This document shows, piece by piece, positions 18,710 through 29,722 of a stretch of DNA of 64,000 nt (position 1 is the stretch's first letter; the number at the start of each line of letters is the position of its first letter). The stretch is from Phaeobacter sp. 11ANDIMAR09 (GTDB lineage: Bacteria; Pseudomonadota; Alphaproteobacteria; Rhodobacterales; Rhodobacteraceae), in NCBI RefSeq assembly GCF_001294455.1, contig NZ_LIKT01000003.1, positions 186,001-250,000 on the forward strand, read 5' to 3'. A program made the position numbers and the translations under genes. A model generated the notes under the pieces. The model had not been told where the DNA came from, did no database searches, and worked only from the letters and a program-made list of their open reading frames with translations.

Positions 18710-19758
18710 TGTTTTTTGCCTCTGACAATTCCGGCCCAGTGCCGCCGCAGGTATTGGCCGCTCTGGCAGAGGCCAACGCAGGCTATGCCATGGGCTATGG
18801 TGCCGATGCCGAAATGGAAGAGGTGACCAGACGCATTCGCGACATCTTTGAGGCCCCTGAGGCAGCTGTCTTTCTGGTGGCCACGGGGACAGCCGCAAAT
18901 GTGCTGGCGCTTTCGACGCTCTGCCAGCCCTTTGAAACCATCTTTTGCACTCCCACGGCCCATATCCACGAGGATGAGTGCAACGCGCCGGAATTCTACA
19001 CCGGCGGCGCCAAGCTGACCCTGGTCCCCGGCGCGCCCGGTTTTGACGACAAAATGACGCCAGACGCCCTGCGCGCCACCATCGCCAAAGAGGAAACCCG
19101 CGGCGTCCATGGCCCCCAACGCGGCCCGGTCTCGCTCACCCAGGTGACCGAACGCGGCACCCTCTACAGCCTGGCCGAGCTGCAAGAGCTGTCAGCCGTG
19201 ACCGCCGAATTCGGCCTGCCCCTGCATATGGATGGCGCCCGCTTTGCCAATGCCATGGTGGCGCTGGACTGCACCCCGGCGGAAATGACCTGGAAGAGCG
19301 GCATTGATGCGCTCTCCTTCGGCGGCACCAAGAACGGCCTTCTCGGGGTAGAGGCCGTCATTTTCTTTGATCCCCAAAAGGCCTGGGAGTTCGAGCTGCG
19401 GCGCAAACGCGGCGGCCACCTCTTCTCCAAACATCGCTATCTCTCCGCCCAGATGCTGGCCTATCTCACCGATGAGTTGTGGCGCGATAACGCGATCAAG
19501 GCCAATCAGAACTGCGCCTATCTCGCTGAAGGTCTGCGCCGCGCCGATGCCCCTTTCCTGCATGAGCCCCAGGCCAATATGATCTTTGCCACCCTGCCCC
19601 GCGCCTCCCATCAGCGCCTGTTTGATGCAGGGGCCGCTTACCACCTCTGGGATGGCCCTTTAGAGGGGGACCCCAATGAGAAAGTCGCCGCGCGTTTTGT
19701 TTGCGACTGGGCAATTGGCCGGGACCAGATCGATCAGTTTCTGGCTCTGATTACCTGA
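18709..19758 (+). CDS. ltaE: low-specificity L-threonine aldolase
   Basis: A 349-residue fold-type I PLP enzyme that cleaves threonine or allo-threonine to glycine and acetaldehyde. The N-terminus FASDNSGPVPPQVL matches the family start, TGTAANVLAL is the cofactor-phosphate region, PLHMDGARFANA carries the PLP aspartate, and SFGGTKNGLLG contains the Schiff-base lysine. The length is normal. It is the last gene of the ribF operon. A related beta-eliminating lyase activity cannot be excluded. Confidence 0.92.
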   Translation: MFFASDNSGPVPPQVLAALAEANAGYAMGYGADAEMEEVTRRIRDIFEAPEAAVFLVATGTAANVLALSTLCQPFETIFCTPTAHIHEDECNAPEFYTGGAKLTLVPGAPGFDDKMTPDALRATIAKEETRGVHGPQRGPVSLTQVTERGTLYSLAELQELSAVTAEFGLPLHMDGARFANAMVALDCTPAEMTWKSGIDALSFGGTKNGLLGVEAVIFFDPQKAWEFELRRKRGGHLFSKHRYLSAQMLAYLTDELWRDNAIKANQNCAYLAEGLRRADAPFLHEPQANMIFATLPRASHQRLFDAGAAYHLWDGPLEGDPNEKVAARFVCDWAIGRDQIDQFLALIT

Positions 19759-19792
19759 GCCGCCCAGAACCCCAGCACCTCTCCCCCGGCTT

Positions 19793-19813
19793 TCACCTTT
19801 CCCAAAATATTCC
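19793..19813. repeat. copy 2 of a short dispersed repeat
   Basis: tcacctttcccaaaatattc plus c, almost identical to 8264-8285. It is followed directly by gggggg and by the hairpin at 19838-19855. Confidence 0.55.
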
Positions 19814-19837
19814 GGGGGGCTGGGCCCGATAGGGCGC

Positions 19838-19855
19838 AGGGGGGCAGCGCCCCCT
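19838..19855. terminator. G+C-rich hairpin between convergent genes
   Basis: Agggggg (19838-19844) pairs with cccccct (19849-19855 region) around a short loop. It follows ltaE and overlaps the end of the convergent hydrolase gene. No clear T-run. Confidence 0.4.
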
Positions 19856-20669
19856 ATTCCTTTCCACCCCAGAACTGGTCCAGAATTTTCGCGGTCACCC
19901 CAGCATGGGTAATGGGCAGCATATGCCCCGCCTCTGGCACCACCCGCGTGTTCGCCCGCGGCATGCGTCGCGCCAACCCTTCGTTGATCAGTGACATGAC
20001 CGGCTGGCTGGCACCTCCACTCAATAACAAAACAGGCATAGCCACCGGATCCAGCGCGCCGGGCTTCAACAGGCCTTTGTCATCCAGATAGAGCGCTTCA
20101 AAACTCATTGGCACAGCTTTCATTCCGCGCACCATGGAGGCCCGTGCCTGCTCCGGCATATCCGCCCATTTCGGCTTACCTGTGCCCCACATGCGATTGA
20201 ACAGGCGCGTGGCCTGCTCAACCTCACCAGCGCGCAATAGATCATTAAACGGCGCTTCCTCTTCTTCCAGGGCCGCTTGCAATTCCGGCGCTTCCAACCG
20301 GGTCACGGCAAACAGAACCGGCTCAATCAGCACCAAGCTTCGGATCTTATCAGGGCGGGCCTGCGCCATACGCAGCGCCACCGTCGCGCCAAAGGAATGA
20401 CCGATCAGATCGACCGCGCTTGCTTCGCTGTCTAGCAAAGCCAGACCGGCCTCGACGTTACGGGTCTGAAAATCGCCGCGCCCGTCCCAATCCGGGCTGC
20501 GCCCATGGGACAACATGTCAAACCCCCTGAGGGTGACCTCATCTTTCAGAATATCGCCCAGCCCGCGCCAGGCACCTGAATGCGCAAGCGAGCAATGTAC
20601 AGCCAAGACCCGGCGCGGCCCCGCTCCAAATGTGCGGGAAAAAACTGCGCTCAAACTGCCATCCTTCAT
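19854..20669 (-). CDS. alpha/beta fold hydrolase
   Basis: A 271-residue soluble alpha/beta hydrolase. The oxyanion region LAVHCSLAHSGAW, the nucleophile elbow GHSFGATVAL (Ser), the aspartate region VLLLSGG and the C-terminal histidine in EAGHMLPITH are present, completing the catalytic triad. A lid of about 90 residues sits between strands 6 and 7. No signal peptide, so cytoplasmic. The substrate is unknown; an esterase, lactonase or C-C hydrolase is possible. It lies 63 bases after the DsbA-like gene on the same strand. Confidence 0.88.
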   Translation of the reverse strand: MKDGSLSAVFSRTFGAGPRRVLAVHCSLAHSGAWRGLGDILKDEVTLRGFDMLSHGRSPDWDGRGDFQTRNVEAGLALLDSEASAVDLIGHSFGATVALRMAQARPDKIRSLVLIEPVLFAVTRLEAPELQAALEEEEAPFNDLLRAGEVEQATRLFNRMWGTGKPKWADMPEQARASMVRGMKAVPMSFEALYLDDKGLLKPGALDPVAMPVLLLSGGASQPVMSLINEGLARRMPRANTRVVPEAGHMLPITHAGVTAKILDQFWGGKE

Positions 20670-20732
20670 TTCTCACCCTTTTTCCCCGGCCCGCCTCGTG
20701 GGCCAACAGTGCCTGCGCTATTCTGACCGGAT

Positions 20733-21326
20733 TTACCCCGCCAGATGCTGCTCCAGATCTTCGATCCTGTCTTGGCCCCAGAACCGTGCCCCATCATCCG
20801 TGACATAGAACGGCGCGCCAAAGACACCCGCCTTGACCGCATCCTCGAGGTTTTGCGCATATTTCTCCGCGCCGGCCAGGAGCCCGCTATCCGCCAGTGC
20901 GACGTCAAAGCCGGCGCTCTCGAGGCAGGACTTGATCACATCGTCCTGAGCAATATCGCGCTCCTCGGCCCAGACCGCCCGCAGCAGCCCATGCACCAAG
21001 GCCCCCACATCACCACCGCCAGCGCTCTGCGCCGCGAGGATCGCATAGGAAGAGGGCGCGGCATTGGTCGGCCAATGCGCTGGTTTCAGGTTCATCTCCA
21101 TACCCAGTTTTGTCGCCTGCCGTTCCAGTTCGATCAAGCGATACTCCTGCCGCGAGACGTGACGTTCCTTGGGAGAGGTGCCGCCGGTGCGGCCAAACAG
21201 CGCCATGATATCCAGCGGTTTGTAGTTAATCTGGGCATTCTGTCGCGTCGCCACAGCTTCCAACCGGGTTCCGGCCAGGTATGCATAGGGGGACAGCGTC
21301 GAAAAGTAGTAATCAATGGTGGCCAT
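20733..21326 (-). CDS. DsbA-like 2-hydroxychromene-2-carboxylate isomerase family protein
   Basis: A 197-residue thioredoxin-fold protein of the HCCA isomerase / GST-kappa group. It starts IDYYFSTLSPYAYLAG with the catalytic Ser in place of the DsbA Cys, has the all-helical insertion (LGMEMNLKPAHWPTNAAPSS) and the cis-Pro loop GVFGAPFYV. These enzymes use glutathione to isomerise aromatic breakdown products or act as GST-like enzymes. ATG 21326 is chosen because GGGAG precedes it and the fold begins there; a frame opens further upstream without family similarity. Confidence 0.9.
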   Translation of the reverse strand: MATIDYYFSTLSPYAYLAGTRLEAVATRQNAQINYKPLDIMALFGRTGGTSPKERHVSRQEYRLIELERQATKLGMEMNLKPAHWPTNAAPSSYAILAAQSAGGGDVGALVHGLLRAVWAEERDIAQDDVIKSCLESAGFDVALADSGLLAGAEKYAQNLEDAVKAGVFGAPFYVTDDGARFWGQDRIEDLEQHLAG

Positions 21327-21433
21327 TTTTGGTTTTCTCCCGCTTAGAACTAGGCTGAAAGCTACGCACATGTTAAGCGGTGAGCAAGATCACGAATCTG
21401 TCACATAGCCATTGCTGCCGGGGATATCAGCCA

Positions 21434-22456
21434 ATGCCGACCTTGAACGAACCCAAGCTTATCGCTGGGAACGCAAACCTCCCGCTCGCCAACTCCATTG
21501 CCCGCCGTATGAGCATGCACCGCGGTGTCGACCAAGGTCTGGTTGATGCCCGCGTTGAACGCTTCAACGACGGCGAGATCTTTGTCGAGGTCTACGAGAA
21601 CGTGCGCGGCGAGGATATGTTTATCATCCAGCCGACCTCCAATCCGGCAAATGACAACCTGATGGAGCTCTTGATCATCTCCGATGCTCTGCGCCGCTCC
21701 TCCGCGCAACGTATTACTGCGGTGATCCCCTACTTTGGCTATGCCCGCCAGGACCGCCGCACCAAGGCCCGCACGCCGATCTCCTCAAAGCTGGTGGCCA
21801 ATATGCTGACCGGTGCAGGGATCGAGCGCGTCCTGACCATGGATCTGCATGCCGCTCAGATCCAGGGCTTCTTTGATATTCCGGTGGACAACCTCTATGC
21901 CTCACCGATCTTTGCACTGGATGTGAAAAACCAGTTCAAGGGCCAGATGGATGAGCTGATGGTGGTCTCCCCCGATGTGGGAGGCGTTGCCCGCGCCCGC
22001 GAGCTAGCCAAACGCATCAACGCACCGCTGTCGATCGTCGACAAACGCCGTGAAAAAGCCGGCGAAGTGGCTGAGATGACCGTCATCGGCAATGTTCAGG
22101 ACAAGATCTGCCTGATCATCGACGATATGTGCGACACAGCCGGCACCCTATGCAAGGCCGCGCAGGTGCTGCTGGACAATGGCGCCAAAGAGGTCCACGC
22201 TTATATCACCCACGGCGTGATGAGCGGCCCAGCGGTTGAGCGCGTCTCCAACTCGGTGATGAAATCGTTGGTGCTGACCGATTCCATTCAGCCCACCGAA
22301 GAGATCCTCAACACCCCCAATATCCGTGTGCTGCCCACCGCACCGCTGTTCACCCAGGCGATCCTGAATATCTGGCACGGCACCTCAGTGTCCTCGCTGT
22401 TTGAGGACAAGACCTTGGTGCCAATCTACGAGTCTCTCTACTCAAACGGCGTTTAG
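21434..22456 (+). CDS. prs: ribose-phosphate pyrophosphokinase (PRPP synthase)
   Basis: A 340-residue enzyme making PRPP from ribose 5-phosphate and ATP, the shared precursor of nucleotides, histidine and tryptophan. The motifs [18 protein letters not shown] (ATP site), the [19 protein letters not shown] segment, [13 protein letters not shown] and the PRPP loop [12 protein letters not shown] are seen. It carries a C-terminal extension of about 20 residues compared with the E. coli enzyme, usual for alphaproteobacteria. ATG 21434 is chosen; an in-frame ATG at 21380 would add an unlikely 18-residue leader. A terminator follows. Confidence 0.97.
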   Translation: MPTLNEPKLIAGNANLPLANSIARRMSMHRGVDQGLVDARVERFNDGEIFVEVYENVRGEDMFIIQPTSNPANDNLMELLIISDALRRSSAQRITAVIPYFGYARQDRRTKARTPISSKLVANMLTGAGIERVLTMDLHAAQIQGFFDIPVDNLYASPIFALDVKNQFKGQMDELMVVSPDVGGVARARELAKRINAPLSIVDKRREKAGEVAEMTVIGNVQDKICLIIDDMCDTAGTLCKAAQVLLDNGAKEVHAYITHGVMSGPAVERVSNSVMKSLVLTDSIQPTEEILNTPNIRVLPTAPLFTQAILNIWHGTSVSSLFEDKTLVPIYESLYSNGV

Positions 22457-22475
22457 CCCGGTTCAGACCCATCAC

Positions 22476-22510
22476 AAAGGCCCCGCGCAGCACTCTGCCG
22501 GGGCCTTTTT
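22476..22510 (+). terminator. terminator of prs
   Basis: aaaggccccg (22476-22485) pairs with cggggccttt (22499-22508) around a 13-base loop, followed by a T-run. Confidence 0.9.
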
Positions 22511-22735
22511 GTGTCCAGATTGGTGGCAATGCCGCAGGGGCACAGCTTTCACTTCAAGTCAGCAATGAGCCCAAAAATACCGATGCTGCGCCAAGCATGA
22601 AGGTCTGGTTTATTTAAGAAGTAGCCAAAAACCAACATTTTGGCAGGGAGGTTTTGACCTAAGTTTTTTGCACGCGACTCTAACCGTAGCCAGTGCTCGC
22701 TGTTTCTACAGAACAACGAACCGTGCAACAGGCCG

Positions 22736-23389
22736 TCACGATAGAGTATCAAAAGGGAACGCAGCATTCGGGAAGACTTCGGCTGCCTTTCGAACTCTAT
22801 CGAATATCAATCTATCATCTTCTTCGTGATGCGCTCGGCAAAGGTAGAACGCCCCAAACGGCGTTTCGGAAAAGATCAACCAATGACCCGAAGTCAGGTT
22901 ATTGCGCCTCCCTCGATTGGTGATCCCTTGGATGACTGCAAGGTTGGCTAATTTTCCAGCGAGATGCTCATCAAAAACACCACCAGCGTGATCTGCGGAT
23001 AACCCATCGAATTTCTTTTCAAACCACCTCTGATCTGCTTCGCGCAGTAAGTTATGCGCGAAGTCTCCAAGACCTTGTGGAACAGTGTGAGCTTTCCATA
23101 AACCTTTCAAAGGCGGTTTCTGGAATTGACCTGGCTTTCTCGGCCCTTTTGGCCAGTCGACAAAATTGGTCTCACGGTGTCTTTGTATGAGCACGATTAA
23201 ATCTAAGATGGCAAAGATTCCCGTAGATTGGCTTTGCTCTGTTAGTTGATCTATCAGTAAAGGACTGCAAAAAAGTTCCACGCCTGAATAGCGCAATTGC
23301 TCGCAAATGTAACGCCTCGCATCTTGAGTTTTTTTAGAGGGTTGCAATAAGCTCGGTGCCTCTGGTGTTACCGCTGAAACCTTCAGCAT
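22736..23389 (-). CDS. protein of unknown function in an A+T-richer patch
   Basis: A 217-residue soluble protein that I do not recognise. No signal peptide or membrane segment. The middle has GLWKAHTVPQGLGDFAHNLL and the end has TSGHWLIFSETPFGAF followed by LCRAHHEEDDRLIFDRVRKA. From memory, the late 'G-x-W-x-[IV]-F ... YLCLA-H-x-x-D-D' pattern occurs in uncharacterised proteins of accessory regions. Base composition is visibly less G+C-rich than neighbouring core genes. It lies between prs and the ATP synthase operon with no partner gene, which fits an inserted cargo gene. Confidence 0.6.
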   Translation of the reverse strand: MLKVSAVTPEAPSLLQPSKKTQDARRYICEQLRYSGVELFCSPLLIDQLTEQSQSTGIFAILDLIVLIQRHRETNFVDWPKGPRKPGQFQKPPLKGLWKAHTVPQGLGDFAHNLLREADQRWFEKKFDGLSADHAGGVFDEHLAGKLANLAVIQGITNRGRRNNLTSGHWLIFSETPFGAFYLCRAHHEEDDRLIFDRVRKAAEVFPNAAFPFDTLS

Positions 23390-23890
23390 GTGCTAAACAA
23401 TGGTGTGGGGGGACGGACTCGCACCGCCCCCTCGCGGTCTACCGGCTCAGGCTTTGGGCACTAAACTATCATCTTGCAGATGGCGTGGCTGCTCACCCAA
23501 CTAGGCCCACAGAACCGCGAGAGCATTCACACCAGTTTTAAACGTTGCTTCCATGAAACCCTCCTTTAGCACTTTAAGGCTGAACAACCAATCAATGCAG
23601 GCCCAGAGGGTGAACAGACACGCCCCAACATCTCCAATAGCGATACCCAAAGTCGTTAACGCCGACCTCTGAATCTCTCGTCGAAAATAGGGTTGAAATG
23701 CTGATACTTCAAGTGAAGAAGTCGCCACCGCTTATGCATAAACGACCGTATTTGATTACCTGTTTTTCCTAAAGCTGTCATTGGCGCAGCCGCAGCGAAA
23801 TGGCGCATTGTCCGCTTAGCTGACGCTGGCGATAACACAAGCCCTCAGAGACAGCCGAGTGGGTTTACGCAGGCCCCAAAACCGCGAACC
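23390..23890. other. 501-base accessory stretch with tRNA-like 3' end and decayed reading frames
   Basis: The stretch between the unknown gene and the H-lectin gene is A+T-richer than the surroundings. On the minus strand 23424-23400 reads like the T-arm and acceptor 3' strand of a tRNA ending in CCA, but no convincing 5' half is present. Two short overlapping frames (23838-23656 and 23728-23501) may be remnants of a gene. No transposase, integrase or clear direct repeats were found. Confidence 0.45.
23501..23728 (-). CDS. possible small membrane protein or gene remnant
   Basis: A 75-codon frame whose middle is hydrophobic (LGIAIGDVGACLFTLWACIDWLF), which would span the membrane once. A strong ribosome site AAAGGAGGG sits inside the frame 4 bases before an internal ATG (23554) that would leave only 17 residues, so it is unclear what is translated. 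I do not recognise it. It could be a decayed gene, since an overlapping frame upstream (23838-23656) also looks partly protein-like. Confidence 0.25.
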   Translation of the reverse strand: MATSSLEVSAFQPYFRREIQRSALTTLGIAIGDVGACLFTLWACIDWLFSLKVLKEGFMEATFKTGVNALAVLWA

Positions 23891-24244
23891 TCAATCCACA
23901 TCATCCCAATCATCGTCAAAGGGCAGCTCGCCCATGGCAATCCAGGCGGCGCGCAGGCGGGCGATGCGGCTGTCGCCCCAGGTGCGGAACACCACTTCAA
24001 AACCTGTTGTGGTGATGTTCTCCGCCACCAATTCGGCTCGGATGGCAGCATTGGTGTCCATATCCCAGAGCGAGATCGAGACCTGCACGGCAGGCGGGCG
24101 ACGATAGGCCTCTTTGAAACGCACCAGTTTGCGGCGCTCACGAGCGCCCTCCCCGGTCCACATGCTGCCACCACTGTCGAACTCGGAGAACAGCACCAGA
24201 TCGCCCTGATCCACGCCGGTACGGGGGTTGCGTAGTCTCTGCAT
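23891..24244 (-). CDS. H-type lectin domain protein
   Basis: A 117-residue protein made of a single H-type lectin domain (about residues 35-105: VRFKEAYRRPPAVQVSISLW, then VVFRTWGDSRIARLRAAWIAMG), followed by an acidic tail. In animals this domain binds N-acetylgalactosamine-type sugars; bacterial roles are not known. The gene is 170 bases after atpC on the same strand, but the atpC terminator lies between, so it likely has separate or read-through expression. There is no signal peptide. ATG 24244 is preferred over the frame's first ATG at 24259. Confidence 0.85.
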   Translation of the reverse strand: MQRLRNPRTGVDQGDLVLFSEFDSGGSMWTGEGARERRKLVRFKEAYRRPPAVQVSISLWDMDTNAAIRAELVAENITTTGFEVVFRTWGDSRIARLRAAWIAMGELPFDDDWDDVD

Positions 24245-24330
24245 TACTCGTCGTTCCAAATCATCTTGCTAGCCCTGTCCCGCTGAAAACTTAGCTGGAA
24301 AACACAGGTTACACCGCAAAGGCTAAAAGA

Positions 24331-24370
24331 TTCAAAAAAGAAAACCGGCCCCCTCGATCAAAGGGGCCGG
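24331..24370 (-). terminator. terminator of the F1 ATP synthase operon
   Basis: On the minus strand CCGGCCCC (24370-24363) and GGGGCCGG (24352-24345) pair perfectly around a 10-base loop; TTTTCTTTTTTG follows. Confidence 0.9.
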
Positions 24371-24412
24371 CCTATTCATGAAAGGTCACACCAGGCGTAC
24401 GCACAGGGGCCT

Positions 24413-24826
24413 TTACAGGCTCATGTGGGTGCCCAGGGCCTCCATGTCCGCCAGGAGTTTGGCAGCTTCCTCGACGATGTCGTGGGGCTGCTCGTCTTCC
24501 TGAGCGGTCTTGTACATGGTGCGAGCCTCTTCGATCAGCTCGTCCAGATGGGCACGGGTCATCTCATCCATTGGGATTGCTTTTTCAGCCAGGACCGAGA
24601 GAGCCTCGGCGCTGATTTCAGCAAAACCGCCAGTAACCACATACTCCGAGTTGCCTTGCGAGCTTTCAACCCGCAGGACACCCGGACGCAGGGTGGTGAT
24701 GGTGGGTGCATGCATCGGCATCGCCGTCATGTCACCCTCCGCGCCGGGGATCTGCACCGCGTTCACCTGGAGCGAAGCAAGGCTGCGCTCCGGGCTAACG
24801 AGGTCAAATTGCATGGTATCAGCCAT
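24413..24826 (-). CDS. atpC: ATP synthase F1 epsilon subunit
   Basis: A 137-residue epsilon subunit: N-terminal beta-sandwich ([46 protein letters not shown]) and a two-helix C-terminal tail. It couples rotation of the central stalk to catalysis and can inhibit ATP hydrolysis. It lies 11 bases after atpD and is the last F1 gene, followed by a strong terminator. Confidence 0.97.
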   Translation of the reverse strand: MADTMQFDLVSPERSLASLQVNAVQIPGAEGDMTAMPMHAPTITTLRPGVLRVESSQGNSEYVVTGGFAEISAEALSVLAEKAIPMDEMTRAHLDELIEEARTMYKTAQEDEQPHDIVEEAAKLLADMEALGTHMSL

Positions 24827-24837
24827 CAGGGCCCTCC

Positions 24838-26283
<1,446 letters not shown>

Positions 26284-27162
26284 TTAGAGCGCCTCAGCGC
26301 CCGAAATGATTTCAATCAGCTCGTTGGTGATGACGGCCTGACGCGAGCGGTTGAACTCGATTGTCAGCTTGTCGATCATCTCACCAGCGTTACGGGTGGC
26401 GTTGTCCATCGCGCTCATCCGGGCACCCTGTTCGGATGCACCATTTTCCAGCAGCGCCGAGAAGATCTGGGTCGCAACGCCACGGGGCAGCAGGTCAGCC
26501 AGAATGGCCTCTTCGCTGGGCTCGTAGTCGTAAACGGCCGAGGTGCTTGCTTCAGCTTCACCGCCCTCGTAGGAGGCCGGAATGATCTGCTGCGCTTGCG
26601 GTTTCTGGGTCACAACATTGACGAACTCCGCATAGAAGATCGTTGCAACGTCGAACTCACCGGCGTCAAAGCGGGTCAGGATGTCCTTGGCAATGCCCTG
26701 TGCATTGGCATAGCCGATGCGCTTGACTTCGCTCAGGTCCACATGGCCGATGAAATCATCGCCCAAGTCACGACGCAGCGCGTCGCGACCTTTTTTGCCA
26801 ACGGTCAAAACCTTGACCGTCTTGCCAGCAGCCTTCAGCTCGCTCGCCTTTTGGCGCGCCAGCTTGGAGATGTTGCTGTTGAAGCCGCCGCACAGCCCCC
26901 GCTCGGAGGTCATGACGACAAGCAGCTGAACCTGGTCGCTGCCGGTGCCGCGAAGCAGCTTAGGCGCTGAATCGCTGCCACCAACCGAAGCCGCCAGCCC
27001 TGCCATCACAGCGTTGAAGCGCTGGGTGTAGGGACGGGAGTCTTCGGCAGCTTCCTGGGCGCGGCGAAGTTTCGCCGCGGCCACCATTTGCATGGCCTTA
27101 GTGATCTTACGAGTGCTTTTGACACTCGCGATCCTGTTTTTCAGGTCCTTGAGATTTGGCAT
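26284..27162 (-). CDS. atpG: ATP synthase F1 gamma subunit
   Basis: A 292-residue gamma subunit, the rotating shaft of F1. The N-terminal helix [24 protein letters not shown] and the C-terminal helix [20 protein letters not shown] form the coiled coil; the central Rossmann-like part contains [13 protein letters not shown]. Normal length for alphaproteobacteria. Lies 12 bases after atpA. Confidence 0.98.
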   Translation of the reverse strand: MPNLKDLKNRIASVKSTRKITKAMQMVAAAKLRRAQEAAEDSRPYTQRFNAVMAGLAASVGGSDSAPKLLRGTGSDQVQLLVVMTSERGLCGGFNSNISKLARQKASELKAAGKTVKVLTVGKKGRDALRRDLGDDFIGHVDLSEVKRIGYANAQGIAKDILTRFDAGEFDVATIFYAEFVNVVTQKPQAQQIIPASYEGGEAEASTSAVYDYEPSEEAILADLLPRGVATQIFSALLENGASEQGARMSAMDNATRNAGEMIDKLTIEFNRSRQAVITNELIEIISGAEAL

Positions 27163-27174
27163 TGCCCTATCCCC

Positions 27175-28713
27175 TTACGCGAAATCAGCGGCGAATGCGT
27201 CCAGCGCTGCTTTGACTTTATCTGCGGCATCGCCCTTGATCTTGGGATCCTCAACAGAGATCCATTCGAGCAGGTCAGCGTGCTTGCTGCGCAGATGCGC
27301 CAGCAGACCAGCCTCGTAGCGACCAACTTCCTTGACGTCGATCTTGTCGAGGTAGCCGTTGGTGCCCGCGAAGATCATGCAGACGATTTCGGAGTTGGTC
27401 AGTGGCGAGTACTGAGGCTGTTTCATCAGCTCGGTCAGACGGGCACCACGGTTCAGCAGCTGCTGGGTGGCGGCGTCGAGATCGGAGCCGAACTGCGCAA
27501 AGGCAGCCATTTCGCGGTACTGAGCCAGCGACAGTTTCACCGGACCAGCGACCGAAGACATCGCTTTGGTCTGAGCCGAGGAGCCAACGCGCGAAACCGA
27601 CAGACCGGTGTTCACAGCAGGACGGATACCCTGGTAGAACAGTTCGGTTTCCAGGAAGATCTGGCCGTCGGTGATCGAGATCACGTTGGTTGGAATAAAG
27701 GCGGAAACGTCACCACCCTGGGTTTCAATCACGGGCAGCGCGGTCAGCGAGCCGGAACCGTAATCTTCGTTCAGTTTCGCCGAACGCTCCAGCAGACGGG
27801 AGTGCAGGTAGAAAACGTCACCAGGATAGGCTTCACGACCGGGTGGACGACGCAGCAGCAGGGACATCTGACGATAGGCCACAGCCTGCTTGGACAGGTC
27901 ATCATAGATGATCAGAGCGTGCTTGCCGCTGTCGCGGAAGTATTCCGCCATGGCGGTGGCAGCATAGGGTGCCAGGAACTGCAGAGGGGCAGGATCGGAA
28001 GCGGTCGCGGCAACCACAATGGAGTATTCCATCGCACCGGACTCTTCCAGCTTTTTCACCAGCTGAGCAACAGTCGAACGCTTCTGACCAATCGCAACAT
28101 AGACGCAGTACAGTTTCTTCGACTCGTCGTCGCCTGCAGCTTCGTTGTAGCTCTTCTGGTTCAGGATGGTGTCCAGAGCAATCGCGGTTTTACCGGTCTG
28201 ACGGTCACCAATGATCAGCTCACGCTGGCCACGGCCAACAGGGATCATCGCATCCACAGATTTCAGGCCGGTTGCCATTGGCTCGTGCACCGACTTACGT
28301 GGGATAATGCCAGGGGCCTTAACGTCGGCAACGCCACGCTTTTCAGCGTTGATCGGGCCCTTGCCGTCCAGCGGGTTGCCCAGACCGTCCACAACGCGAC
28401 CCAGCAGTTCGGGGCCAACTGGAACGTCCACGATCGAGTTGGTGCGCTTGACTGTGTCACCTTCTTTAATGTCGCGGTCGGAGCCAAAGATAACGATACC
28501 TACGTTATCGGCCTCCAAGTTCAGCGCCATGCCCATAATTCCGCCAGGGAATTCGACCATTTCACCAGCCTGAACATTGTCGAGACCGTAGACGCGGGCG
28601 ATACCATCGCCAACGCTCAGCACGCGACCAATTTCAGCCACCTCGGCTTCCTGACCAAAATTATTGATCTGGTCTTTTAGGATCGCAGAAATCTCTGCTG
28701 CTTGGATACCCAT
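27175..28713 (-). CDS. atpA: ATP synthase F1 alpha subunit
   Basis: A 512-residue alpha subunit. It carries the regulatory nucleotide site with P-loop [18 protein letters not shown], the [23 protein letters not shown] segment and the arginine finger region [12 protein letters not shown]. It is separated from atpH by no bases at all. Length and motifs are standard. Confidence 0.99.
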   Translation of the reverse strand: MGIQAAEISAILKDQINNFGQEAEVAEIGRVLSVGDGIARVYGLDNVQAGEMVEFPGGIMGMALNLEADNVGIVIFGSDRDIKEGDTVKRTNSIVDVPVGPELLGRVVDGLGNPLDGKGPINAEKRGVADVKAPGIIPRKSVHEPMATGLKSVDAMIPVGRGQRELIIGDRQTGKTAIALDTILNQKSYNEAAGDDESKKLYCVYVAIGQKRSTVAQLVKKLEESGAMEYSIVVAATASDPAPLQFLAPYAATAMAEYFRDSGKHALIIYDDLSKQAVAYRQMSLLLRRPPGREAYPGDVFYLHSRLLERSAKLNEDYGSGSLTALPVIETQGGDVSAFIPTNVISITDGQIFLETELFYQGIRPAVNTGLSVSRVGSSAQTKAMSSVAGPVKLSLAQYREMAAFAQFGSDLDAATQQLLNRGARLTELMKQPQYSPLTNSEIVCMIFAGTNGYLDKIDVKEVGRYEAGLLAHLRSKHADLLEWISVEDPKIKGDAADKVKAALDAFAADFA

Positions 28714-29280
28714 TTATCCGACCTCTTTCATTGCATTCTGTAGGGAGTTGAGCTTGGAGCGGATCGAGCTATCGATCATCTTCGAGCCCACTTTAACGAC
28801 GAGACCGCCAATGATGCTTTCATCGACGGTTGCATTGATGGTAATCTTTTTGCCTACGCGCTCTGCCAAAGTCTTGGCCAGCTTCTCGCTCTGGGTCTTG
28901 GTCAGTGCCTTGGCCGAGATCACCTCGGCTGTCACTTCACCGCGAGCCTCTGCCAGGCGATCCCGCAGAGCGGTGATAAGAGCAGGGACAACAAACAGAC
29001 GGCGCTTTTGCGCCATCAGCGACAGTGTATTGGCCAGAACGGGTGCCAGACCCATCTTGGCAGCAATCGCTGCAATGGCGGCACCCTGCTCATCCCGAGA
29101 AATCAGCGGCGAGCTGATCAGGTTTTGCAGATCGTCACTGTCAGCCAGGGCAGCTGCCAGATCATTGATGCTGGTTTCAAGGCTATCGAGCGCCTTGCTT
29201 TCTTCGGCGATCTCAAAGACCGCAGTGGCATAGCGCGCAGCAATGCCTGCTGAAATCGAAGCTGGTTCGGACACGTCCAC
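28714..29280 (-). CDS. atpH: ATP synthase F1 delta subunit
   Basis: A 188-residue delta subunit that ties the F1 head to the peripheral stalk. The N-terminal helical domain (GIAARYATAVFEIAEE, LISSPLISRDEQ) and the C-terminal strand-helix domain (INATVDESIIGGLVVKVGSKMIDSS) are clear. It is the first gene of the atpHAGDC operon. The F0 genes (atpI/B/E/F) are not in the window; in Rhodobacterales they lie in a separate operon. Confidence 0.97.
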   Translation of the reverse strand: MDVSEPASISAGIAARYATAVFEIAEESKALDSLETSINDLAAALADSDDLQNLISSPLISRDEQGAAIAAIAAKMGLAPVLANTLSLMAQKRRLFVVPALITALRDRLAEARGEVTAEVISAKALTKTQSEKLAKTLAERVGKKITINATVDESIIGGLVVKVGSKMIDSSIRSKLNSLQNAMKEVG

Positions 29281-29722
29281 CCTTCCGACATTTGGCCCCG
29301 GTTGGCATGCCTGCGATGCAGACGGCGTCCGGGGGCGTGAGCAAGCCCTACCAAAGCGGCAGGACGTTAAAATCAGCGTGGATGTAACAGAGCGTTAGCA
29401 TCCTATCAACTGTCTATAGCCCCAAGGGTGAAATCGGTGACATCAATGTTTTCAAAGGGTTAGCTAAACTGCGGCTCTTTGCCCCTCTAAACAGGAGCAT
29501 TTTTATCTACGTTACGGCACCGATTTACGATTCCTGACGACGCAAAAACGACAAGAATGCCTGTTTTTGACCTGGCCACCGTCAGCAAACTTCAAGATCC
29601 AATAGAAAAAAATAGGAAACAGAATCATCTTCTCCAGCCGTCGCCTCTCGATGACAGGAACCAATGCGACCTAAAATCCTCCCTGGATCTTTGCCGGAAC
29701 GCGGCCCTGGACTGGTCCGGGG
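29281..29722. other. 442-base intergenic region upstream of the ATP synthase operon
   Basis: No credible gene was seen. The region must hold the promoter of atpHAGDC on the minus strand. The best match is TTGATA, 17 bases, TACATC starting near 29411, but the -10 element is weak. A run of A (29607-29616) and A+T-rich sequence lie further upstream. Confidence 0.5.

Noticed and set aside
22549-22767. 72-codon frame at the end of the unknown gene
   Set aside because: It overlaps the 3' end of the 217-residue gene in another frame, has no ribosome site and shows no recognisable pattern.
23400-23515. Complete tRNA or tmRNA gene
   Set aside because: The T-arm and CCA end are good, but the acceptor 5' strand pairs only in part and no proper anticodon arm is formed; total length would be about 113 bases.
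27088-28680. 530-codon open frame opposite atpA, and 428 codons opposite atpD/atpG
   Set aside because: Antisense shadows of highly biased ATP synthase genes; no ribosome sites or family motifs.
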